Assembly (NCBI GenBank): GCA_021801885.1
Contig: JAKABL010000040.1
Location: 1 to 5,326, forward strand
DNA from: a bacterium
Lineage (GTDB): Bacteria; Patescibacteriota; Minisyncoccia; UBA6257; 2-01-FULL-56-20
Reading direction: 5' to 3'
DNA: 5,326 bases
The notes beneath the pieces were generated by a model that saw nothing but the letters and a program-made list of their open reading frames with translations, had not been told where the DNA came from and did not search any database. Below, in pieces: positions 1 to 5,068 of this stretch. Every line of letters starts with the position of its first letter. Positions within the stretch are counted from its first letter, which is position 1. A program made the translations under genes and the position numbers.

Positions 1-453
1 ATCGGGGGAGACCTCGGCGAGTCGCGCACGGGCACGAAGGATATCCTGAAGTGGGTGACGCCGCTGCTCGACGAGCGCAAGCCGCGGCATCTCCTTGGCA
101 TGGGGCACATCGAGGACATCGAGAACATCATGACCGGCGGCGTCGATACGTTCGATTGCACCGTGCCGACCCACTATGCCCGCCACGGCATCGCGTTCGT
201 TGCGCGCGGCACGAAAGGCGCCGTGCGCGGCCGGATCGATTTCAGCAAAGCGCCGCTTTTGAAGAGCAAGGAGCCGGTGGACCCCTCCTGCGCGTGTCCT
301 GTGTGCACGGGAGGCTATCGCCGCAACTATATTACCCATCTGATCCGCGCCAATGAGATCACGGGCGGCGCGCTCCTCACGCTCCATAATCTCTGGTTTT
401 TCAATGCCTATGTGGCGCGTGTGCGGGAGCAGATAAAGAGAGGACTGTGCTGA
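1..453 (+). CDS. tgt: Queuine/preQ1 tRNA-guanine transglycosylase, C-terminal part (5' end outside window)
   Basis: Tgt exchanges guanine-34 of GUN anticodons for preQ1 (bacteria) as a step in making queuosine in tRNA; it is a cytoplasmic zinc-containing TIM-barrel enzyme. The gene enters in frame 1 and about 150 residues are visible out of a usual 370 or so. Numbering from the first visible codon: an IGG stretch at 1-3, KPRHLLGMG near 29-37, FDCTVPT at 51-57 whose D52 matches the catalytic nucleophile (DC.xPTR motif), zinc ligands C97, C99, C102 (CxCxxC) and H129 in the LHNL motif. There are two oddities. The PTR arginine is His (H58), although the second arginine of that motif is kept (R61). 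The protein also ends soon after the HNL helix (REQIKRGLC), roughly 15 residues before a typical Tgt tail. It ends with TGA 38 nt before atpB. The family call is secure; no functional link to the ATP synthase genes is implied. Confidence 0.93.
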   Translation: MGGDLGESRTGTKDILKWVTPLLDERKPRHLLGMGHIEDIENIMTGGVDTFDCTVPTHYARHGIAFVARGTKGAVRGRIDFSKAPLLKSKEPVDPSCACPVCTGGYRRNYITHLIRANEITGGALLTLHNLWFFNAYVARVREQIKRGLC

Positions 454-474
454 GTGGCGTTACGACGCATGCTG

Positions 475-483
475 TGATATAAT
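475..483 (+). promoter_or_regulatory. Extended -10 promoter of the atp operon, near-leaderless start
   Basis: The tgt-atpB gap contains TGaTATAAT, a perfect extended -10 (TG at 475-476, TATAAT at 478-483). The hexamer ends 8 nt before the atpB ATG, so transcription would begin at about 489-492, giving an mRNA with essentially no 5' leader. The -35 position at 17-nt spacing (455-460, TGGCGT) is poor, as is often tolerated with an extended -10. There is no Shine-Dalgarno sequence before atpB, which fits leaderless initiation. No transcript data are available here. Confidence 0.7.
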
Positions 484-491
484 CCCGGGGT

Positions 492-1238
492 ATGTTGAGC
501 GTTTCGCTCCCTGCGGAGACGATTTTTTATATTGGCACATGGCCCGTCACGAACGCGGTATTTATGGCGTCGCTCGTGGTGATTTTCCTCGTGGTGCTCG
601 CCATCGTGCTCAATAAAAAGATGCGCATGGTGCCGAACGGGATGCAGAATCTCACCGAAGTGGTCATTGAAGGGTCGCTCGGGCTCATGGACGACGTGCT
701 CGGCAGCCGTGCGCGTTCGGAGAAATATTTCCCGCTCGTGTTCACCATCTTTATTTTCATCCTCGTGTCCAACTGGCTGGGCCTTGTGCCGGGCGTCACC
801 TCGGTGACCGTGGGCCATGGCACCGGGGCGATCCCGCTCCTCCGTTCTCCGGCGAGCGATCTCAACTTCACGCTGGCCATTTCGCTCATCGCGGTGACGA
901 TGGTGAACGTGATCGCGTCCTCGGTGATGGGGTTGCGGCACCGCGCCTCGGTGTTCGTGAATCTCAAGAGCCCCCTCGGATTCTACGTCGGCATCCTTGA
1001 GCTTATCTCGGAATTTGCTAGAATAATCTCGTTCACATTCCGCCTTTTCGGTAACGTATTCGCGGGCGAGGTCCTCTTGGCGGTCATGGCGCTCCTTGTG
1101 CCGTACGTGGTGCCGCTTCCGTTCATGGGCCTCGAGGTGTTCGTCGGATTCATTCAGGCGTTCATCTTCGGGATGCTCACTCTGGTGTTCATCGCGCTGG
1201 CGACCACCCCTCATGAAGGCGAGGAGGTGGGGCACTAG
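492..1238 (+). CDS. atpB: F1Fo ATP synthase subunit a
   Basis: This is the membrane stator subunit of Fo that forms the two proton half-channels against the c-ring. It has 248 residues, within the family range. Membrane segments are expected near 19-40, 80-100, 125-146, 163-178, 180-207 and 209-238. The family signature is clear: FTFRLFGNVFAGE at 181-193 carries R184 (the essential arginine, E. coli R210) and E193 (E219), and FIQAFIFGMLT near 220-230 carries Q222 (Q252). The ATG at 492 is chosen because the protein begins with a typical short N-terminus before the first membrane helix, and because the -10 box sits just upstream. There is no ribosome binding site. It is the first gene of the operon; atpI is absent. 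Codons for A176-R177-I178 include AGA and ATA, which create a promoter-like sequence (separate entry). Confidence 0.97.
   Translation: MLSVSLPAETIFYIGTWPVTNAVFMASLVVIFLVVLAIVLNKKMRMVPNGMQNLTEVVIEGSLGLMDDVLGSRARSEKYFPLVFTIFIFILVSNWLGLVPGVTSVTVGHGTGAIPLLRSPASDLNFTLAISLIAVTMVNVIASSVMGLRHRASVFVNLKSPLGFYVGILELISEFARIISFTFRLFGNVFAGEVLLAVMALLVPYVVPLPFMGLEVFVGFIQAFIFGMLTLVFIALATTPHEGEEVGH
997..1024 (+). promoter_or_regulatory. Possible internal promoter inside atpB, upstream of atpE
   Basis: TTGAGC (997-1002) and TAGAAT (1019-1024) are separated by 16 nt, with TG at 1016-1017 giving an extended -10 (TGcTAGAAT). Its start would fall near 1031, about 275 nt before the atpE ATG, so it could add c-subunit transcripts. 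The -10 uses the AGA-ATA codon pair, unusual in this CGC-rich gene. Sequence match only; it lies in coding DNA and could be chance. Confidence 0.3.
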
Positions 1239-1275
1239 CGTGGCCGGAGAAAGGCGAAAAGGTCGGAACATGTCG

Positions 1276-1304
1276 TAACAAATCACACAATCATCACCAC
1301 TATT
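1276..1304 (+). promoter_or_regulatory. G-free, Shine-Dalgarno-free translation leader of atpE
   Basis: The 29 nt immediately before the atpE ATG contain no G at all and consist mainly of A and C. There is no Shine-Dalgarno-like purine run at the right distance. A G-free leader cannot form G-C pairs within itself, so the start codon should be open. This could support strong initiation of the c subunit, which is needed in multiple copies per enzyme. The role is inferred; E. coli atpE also has a special translation-enhancing leader, but of different sequence. Confidence 0.4.
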
Positions 1305-1535
1305 ATGGACGTAACCAGTTTCAGGCTTCTTGCGACCGCACTTGCGATGGGTTTGGGCGCGATCGGTCCCGGCATCGGCATCGGTCTCATCGGTAAGGGC
1401 GCCGTCGAAGCGATCGGCCGCAACCCCGAAGCGAACTCCAAGATCCAGACGATGGCCATTCTTGCCATTGCGTTCGCGGAGGCCGTTTCGATCTATGCGC
1501 TCGTGATCGCGCTTATCATCAAATTCGTACAGTAA
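1305..1535 (+). CDS. atpE: F1Fo ATP synthase subunit c (proteolipid ring subunit)
   Basis: Subunit c is a two-helix hairpin; a ring of copies carries protons past subunit a and turns the rotor. It has 76 residues, close to the family norm. Helix 1 (about 5-36) has the glycine ladder GPGIGIG at 21-27, the polar loop has R39-N40-P41 (E. coli RQP) that contacts gamma/epsilon, and helix 2 (about 47-73) contains the ion-binding carboxylate E59 in AFAEAVSIY. The Na+-site polar residues known from Ilyobacter tartaricus are missing: the helix-1 Gln position is I26, and the Ser-Thr after the Glu are A60-V61. Proton coupling is therefore predicted. It lies 66 nt after atpB and 9 nt before atpF. The ATG at 1305 gives a normal-length N-terminus. 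Confidence 0.97.
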   Translation: MDVTSFRLLATALAMGLGAIGPGIGIGLIGKGAVEAIGRNPEANSKIQTMAILAIAFAEAVSIYALVIALIIKFVQ

Positions 1536-1544
1536 TCAAAGGAC

Positions 1545-2048
1545 ATGCAGCAGATCTTCAGTCAGCTCGGCATCAATTGGTCGCTCCTCCTGAGTCAGGC
1601 GGTGAATTTTGCGCTGCTGCTTATCGTACTGCGCATATTCGTCTACACGCCGCTCATCAAGCTGCTGCATGACCGGCGCGTAAGGATAGAGGACGGCCTT
1701 GCGAAAGCCGACGAGGCGGATCGCCGTCTCCACGAGGTCGATCTGATGGGCAAGGAGGCGCTGAAGCGCGCGGAGAACGAGGCGGTCGCGCTTCTGAAGC
1801 GCACCGAGGATCGCGCAAAGGAACTTGAAGCGCGGCTGATCGGTGAGATCAAGAAGAAGGAGGACGAAGAGGCCGCCGCGGTCGCGGCGCGTCTCAGGGC
1901 GCAAGAGGAGGCATCGCGACGCGAAACGGAAAAGGAGGCCGCGGCGCTCGTGCGCCGGGCGATCATTCGCACGGTGGAGCTTTCGCCCGAAGCGGTCGAC
2001 GATGCGCTCATTGCGCGCGCGGTCAAAGAAGCGGGCACATCCGCATAG
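1545..2048 (+). CDS. atpF: F1Fo ATP synthase subunit b (peripheral stalk)
   Basis: Subunit b anchors the stator: a single N-terminal membrane helix followed by a long dimeric coiled coil that reaches delta and alpha at the top of F1. It has 167 residues, a usual length. The typical N-terminus LGINWSLLLSQAVNF begins near residue 8, with the membrane helix about 12-34. The charged Ala/Glu/Arg/Lys-rich helix runs from about 40 to 145, and the C-terminal delta-binding part follows (about 146-167). The start is 9 nt after the atpE stop. An AAAGGA stretch lies at 1538-1543 but only 1 nt from the ATG, too close for normal pairing, so translational coupling to atpE is more likely. No second b or b' gene is present, so a b homodimer is expected. 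Confidence 0.95.
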   Translation: MQQIFSQLGINWSLLLSQAVNFALLLIVLRIFVYTPLIKLLHDRRVRIEDGLAKADEADRRLHEVDLMGKEALKRAENEAVALLKRTEDRAKELEARLIGEIKKKEDEEAAAVAARLRAQEEASRRETEKEAAALVRRAIIRTVELSPEAVDDALIARAVKEAGTSA

Positions 2049-2068
2049 CACTCCCGCCCATCACCCTC

Positions 2069-2473
2069 ATGAAATATTCTTCATACCTGTACGCAAAGGC
2101 GCTCGTCGAGGTCCTCGCCGACGTCCGCACGAAGCGGGGCGGCGGCGATGATGCCGCGGAGGATGCGATGATCGCCGACAACTTTGTGGCGCTCGTGCGC
2201 CGGAACGGCGATGAAGGGCGCCTCGGAAAGATCCTGGAGGAGGCATCGCGCCTGGCAAGGGGAATCGGCGGCTTGCGGAGAGTGGTGCTTGAATCGGCGA
2301 GGCCTTTCACCGCATCGCAGCGGAAGCGGACGGATGCGCTCCTTACCGAAGGGGATATCGTAGTGGAAAAGGTCGATCCGACGCTCATCGCGGGCGTCCG
2401 CATCACCGTGAACGACGAAATGCAGCTCGACGGATCGCTCCGGACGAAGCTTGCGCGGTTGCTGCCATTCTGA
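2069..2473 (+). CDS. atpH: F1Fo ATP synthase subunit delta (OSCP-like), shortened
   Basis: Delta joins the b dimer to the tops of the alpha subunits. Only 134 residues are encoded, against about 175-180 in most bacteria. Family features at both ends are intact: YAKALVEVL at 8-16 (the usual YA.AL.E opening) and the C-terminal VDPTLIAGVRI (102-111) followed by LDGSLRTKLARL (120-131). The middle holds one recognisable helix pair (NFVALVRRNGDEGRLGKIL, 38-56). The loss lies in the N-terminal helical bundle, where residues 21-34 are a short Gly/Asp/Ala-rich link. The context (atpF-atpH-atpA) supports the call. It starts at ATG 2069, 20 nt after atpF, without a Shine-Dalgarno site; the upstream sequence is C-rich. 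It stops at TGA, with normal family C-terminus, so readthrough is not needed. Confidence 0.9.
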   Translation: MKYSSYLYAKALVEVLADVRTKRGGGDDAAEDAMIADNFVALVRRNGDEGRLGKILEEASRLARGIGGLRRVVLESARPFTASQRKRTDALLTEGDIVVEKVDPTLIAGVRITVNDEMQLDGSLRTKLARLLPF

Positions 2474-2478
2474 ACGCG

Positions 2479-2494
2479 GCGAACGCGCGTTCGC
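2479..2494 (+). repeat. Perfect 16-nt palindrome between atpH and atpA
   Basis: GCGAACGCGCGTTCGC reads the same on both strands. As RNA it can fold into a 6-bp stem with a GCGC tetraloop, starting 5 nt after the atpH stop codon. No T-run follows, so it is not a typical intrinsic terminator. It marks the start of the F1 genes and could act as an mRNA processing or stability element, or as a DNA-binding site. The symmetry is seen directly; the function is unknown. Confidence 0.6.
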
Positions 2495-2566
2495 AATGAT
2501 CGGAATGGCAACAACGGAAGAGCACACGAAAGAAGAGGGGGATAGGAAGAAGTAAAGAACAAAACG
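2495..2566 (+). other. Purine-rich leader of atpA with a 19-codon ORF
   Basis: The rest of the atpH-atpA gap is strikingly purine-rich: from 2528 to 2559 only T2543 and T2553 are pyrimidines. SD-like pieces (GAGG at 2535-2538, AGGA at 2544-2547) are 19 nt or more from the atpA ATG, too far for standard pairing. A short ORF of 19 codons runs 2496-2555 (ATG to TAA), ending 11 nt before atpA. Its product would be very hydrophilic (TTEEHTKEEGDRKK C-terminus), with no Shine-Dalgarno site and no recognised family. It may be a leader peptide or, more likely, chance. Confidence 0.25.
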
Positions 2567-4093
2567 ATGGCATACGAAATCATAGAAAAGCTCAAAAAGG
2601 ACATCGAAGGGTACAAGGAGAACCCCGAATGGCAGGAGGTCGGCCGCATCATCGAGGCGGGGGACGGCATCGTGAAGATCCTGGGGCTCCGCAACGCGGT
2701 GAGTCAGGAGATTCTCATTGTGGAAACGGCGCACGGCGACCGCGCGGCGCTCGCACTGAACCTTGAAGAGGAGTCGGTCGGCGCGCTCGTGCTCGGCGAT
2801 TTTCTCGCAATCGAAGTGGGGAACACCGTCCGCCGTACGGGAGAGGTGCTCTCGATCCCGGTGGGCGACGAGCTCATCGGCCGCGTCGTTGATCCGCTCG
2901 GTGAACCCCAGGACGGGAAGGGGCCCGTATTCAAAGACATAAAAAATGCCAAGCGCAACAAGCTCGAGGAGCGCGCCCCGTCGGTGCTCGAGCGGGAATC
3001 GGTCGATACGCCGGTGCACACCGGCATCAAGGCGATCGACGCCATGATCCCGATCGGCCGCGGCCAGCGCGAGCTCATCATCGGTGACCGCTCGATCGGT
3101 AAGACCGCCATTGCGCTCGATACCATTCTGAACCAGAAGAACGACAAGGGCCGCCGCACCCCGGTCTGCATCTACGTGGCGATCGGGCAGAAGGAATCGA
3201 AGATTGTCCGCATCGCGGAGACGCTCAAGCAGTTCGGCGCGTTCGAGTATTCCATCATCGTATCCGCATCGGCGGCATCGCCGGCGGCCATGTGGTATCT
3301 TGCGCCATACGCCGGCTGCGCGATCGGCGAATATTTCCGCGACAAAGGGATGGACGCGCTCATCGTGTACGATGACCTCTCGAAGCACGCATGGGCATAC
3401 CGCCAGATCTCGCTCCTTCTTCGCCGCCCGCCGGGCCGCGAGGCGTATCCGGGCGACGTATTCTATCTCCATTCGCGACTTCTTGAGCGCGCCGCGAAGC
3501 TTTCCAAGGAGAAAGGCGGCGGATCGCTCACCGCGCTCCCGATCATCGAGACCCAGCTCGGCGACGTGACGGCCTATATCCCGACGAACCTCATTTCGAT
3601 CACCGACGGACAGATCTTCCTTGAGACGGACCTCTTCAACCAGGGGCAGCGGCCGGCGCTCAATGTGGGCATTTCGGTGTCGCGCGTCGGCTCCGCCGCG
3701 CAGACGAAGGCGATGAAGAAGGTCGCCGGAAAATTGAAGCTCGCACATGCGCAGTTCCGGGAGCTCCAGGCGTTCGCGCAGTTTGCGACGGACGTCGATG
3801 AAGCGACGCGGGCACGCATTCTCCAGGGACAGAAGATCAACGAGATCCTTACGCAGAACGATCTTTCTCCGATGCCGTTCGAAGAGCAGACCTGCGTGTT
3901 CTATGCCGTGCTGAATGGCTACTTCAAAGACACGGCCGTCGAGGACGTGCAGCGGAAAGAGGCCGAGCTCGTCGATCACCTCCGCCGCCTCCATGAGGAT
4001 GACATTTTGAGGCCGATCCGGGAGAGCGGTGAATTTGCCCCGGAAATCGAGAAGGTGCTCACGCAGGCATTGGAGCTATTCTTCACCAAATAA
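2567..4093 (+). CDS. atpA: F1Fo ATP synthase subunit alpha
   Basis: Alpha forms the hexameric head with beta and binds nucleotide at non-catalytic sites; its arginine finger completes the catalytic site on beta. It has 508 residues, the family length. An N-terminal delta-contacting helix (about 1-22) leads to the beta-barrel (about 25-95), the nucleotide domain (about 96-380) and the helical C-terminal domain. Motifs: Walker A GDRSIGKT at 173-180, Walker B ALIVYDD at 264-270 followed by LSKHAWAYRQ, the block RRPPGREAYPGD (286-297), and SVSRVG at 370-375 with R373 as arginine finger. The P-loop is unusual: most alpha subunits have GDRQTGKT, here Q and T are S176 and I177, while K179 and T180 are kept. 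ATG 2567 gives a normal N-terminus. It is followed 9 nt later by atpG. Confidence 0.98.
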   Translation: MAYEIIEKLKKDIEGYKENPEWQEVGRIIEAGDGIVKILGLRNAVSQEILIVETAHGDRAALALNLEEESVGALVLGDFLAIEVGNTVRRTGEVLSIPVGDELIGRVVDPLGEPQDGKGPVFKDIKNAKRNKLEERAPSVLERESVDTPVHTGIKAIDAMIPIGRGQRELIIGDRSIGKTAIALDTILNQKNDKGRRTPVCIYVAIGQKESKIVRIAETLKQFGAFEYSIIVSASAASPAAMWYLAPYAGCAIGEYFRDKGMDALIVYDDLSKHAWAYRQISLLLRRPPGREAYPGDVFYLHSRLLERAAKLSKEKGGGSLTALPIIETQLGDVTAYIPTNLISITDGQIFLETDLFNQGQRPALNVGISVSRVGSAAQTKAMKKVAGKLKLAHAQFRELQAFAQFATDVDEATRARILQGQKINEILTQNDLSPMPFEEQTCVFYAVLNGYFKDTAVEDVQRKEAELVDHLRRLHEDDILRPIRESGEFAPEIEKVLTQALELFFTK

Positions 4094-4096
4094 GGA
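4092..4096 (+). promoter_or_regulatory. Shine-Dalgarno site of atpG overlapping the atpA stop
   Basis: AAGGA shares bases with the TAA stop of atpA (TAAGGA) and stands 6 nt before the atpG ATG. It is the only ribosome binding site of standard sequence and spacing in this window. The overlap suggests alpha and gamma translation are coupled. Confidence 0.8.
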
Positions 4097-4102
4097 ATTC
4101 AT

Positions 4103-5041
4103 ATGGAATCCGCGCAGAGTCTCAAGCGGCGCATGAAGAGCGTCCAGAATATCGGGCAGATCACAAAAGCGATGGAGCTCGTGGAGGCGACGAAAATGCG
4201 CCGTTCCCAGGAGCGTGCGCTCCATTCCCGTCCGTACGCGTACGCCGCGCTCGAGCTGCTCGGTATGCTTTCGGCCATGAAGGACGTGGCGATGCCCGAG
4301 CTTCTGCGGGAGCGTCCGATCGTGCGCACCGCGTTTCTCATCATGACCTCCGACCGGGGTCTTGCGGGATCATTCAATAGCGGCGTATTCCGCGCATTCG
4401 AACGGTTTGCAAAGGAGCAAAGGATCGATCCGGCGGATGCTTCGAAATACTCGTTCATTACGGTGGGACAGAAGGCGAAGAGCTATTGTGAACGCCGGGG
4501 ATTTTCGATCAGCGCCTCGTTCGTAAGAATGGGGGACCTTGCCACGCGCACGGAATCCGCGCCGATCGCGGATGCGTTGATCAACGGATATCTCGCGCAC
4601 GAGTTCGATAAGGTGACCGCGTTCTTCACCACGTTCGTGACCGCGCTCCGTCAGGATGCGGTGCAGAGGGATTTCCTCCCGGTGACGTACGCATCGATCA
4701 AGGAATCCATCGAGGATACCATCCCGCGCGCGGGACGCTATGCCGCGTATGCGCGCGCAGAGACCTTCCTGAAGGGAGGGCGCAAGGACCATCTCATCGA
4801 GCCGTCGCCCGAAGAGGTGCTCGCGGAGCTCGCGCCCGCGCTCCTTACCACGCGCGTGTACCATGCCATCCTTGAGGCGAACGCCTCGGAGCATTCCGCG
4901 CGGCGGGTCGCGATGAAGAACGCATCCGACAATGCCGCTGATCTCTCCGAATCGCTTACGATCACGTACAACAAGTCCCGGCAGGCTGCGATCACAAACC
5001 AGATCATCGAGGTCACGAGCGGCGCGCAGGCGTTGGAATAA
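4103..5041 (+). CDS. atpG: F1Fo ATP synthase subunit gamma (rotor shaft), enlarged
   Basis: Gamma is the central shaft that turns inside the alpha3beta3 head. It has 312 residues, some 25 more than the usual 285-290. The N-terminal helix carries SVQNIGQITKAMELVEATKM (13-32), where M24 matches the conserved KAM methionine. SDRGLAGSFN at 83-92 is the family SDRGLCGxxN block. The C-terminal helix has ASEHSARRVAMKNASDNA (261-278) and YNKSRQAAITNQIIE (289-303). The extra length lies mainly in the central domain around 196-235, between FLPV and the conserved EPSPEEVL segment; it is rich in Arg, Ala and Tyr with no motif known to me. The -35 box of the downstream promoter overlaps its last codons. 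The start is decided by a good Shine-Dalgarno site. Confidence 0.96.
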   Translation: MESAQSLKRRMKSVQNIGQITKAMELVEATKMRRSQERALHSRPYAYAALELLGMLSAMKDVAMPELLRERPIVRTAFLIMTSDRGLAGSFNSGVFRAFERFAKEQRIDPADASKYSFITVGQKAKSYCERRGFSISASFVRMGDLATRTESAPIADALINGYLAHEFDKVTAFFTTFVTALRQDAVQRDFLPVTYASIKESIEDTIPRAGRYAAYARAETFLKGGRKDHLIEPSPEEVLAELAPALLTTRVYHAILEANASEHSARRVAMKNASDNAADLSESLTITYNKSRQAAITNQIIEVTSGAQALE

Positions 5042-5061
5042 AAGGAAAATTCTGCTATCAT
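5033..5061 (+). promoter_or_regulatory. Internal promoter for atpD, leaderless-type
   Basis: TTGGAA (5033-5038) and TATCAT (5056-5061) are separated by exactly 17 nt, and TG at 5053-5054 makes the -10 extended (TGcTATCAT). The -10 ends 7 nt before the atpD ATG, so the expected first transcribed base is at or within a few nt of the A of ATG. There is no usable Shine-Dalgarno site; AAAGGAAA at 5041-5048 is 20 nt from the ATG. The geometry matches the atpB promoter. It would make extra beta (and any downstream genes) independent of the main transcript. Confidence 0.65.
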
Positions 5062-5068
5062 TACCCCC

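Noticed and set aside
51..356. 101-codon + strand frame overlapping tgt
   Set aside because: Arg/Ala/His-rich frame-shifted reading of the certain Tgt sequence.
454..477. Possible terminator after tgt (GCGT-TACG-ACGC)
   Set aside because: Only a 4-bp stem and no T-run; read-through from tgt into atpB remains possible.
408..1286. 292-codon open frame on the - strand opposite atpB
   Set aside because: The product is a His/Arg/Glu-rich shadow of a certain membrane-protein gene; no start signal or family resemblance.
2471..2542. Readthrough of the atpH TGA adding 23 codons
   Set aside because: The family C-terminus is already complete; the extension is Arg/Asn/Gly-rich and runs through the palindrome. 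tgt also ends in TGA, so TGA acts as a stop here.
2081..3994. 637-codon open frame on the - strand opposite atpH and atpA
   Set aside because: It mirrors two certain genes, its product is rich in Arg/His/Asp with no recognisable domain, and it is explained by the GC-rich codon pattern of the sense strand.
4094..4106. EcoRI and NdeI sites side by side at the atpG start, resembling a cloning junction
   Set aside because: The flanking genes are a natural operon pair with continuous composition, and the bases include a working Shine-Dalgarno site; coincidence.
5041..5048. AAAGGAAA as a ribosome binding site for atpD
   Set aside because: It is 20 nt from the ATG, too far for normal pairing, and would not be in the mRNA made from the adjacent promoter.
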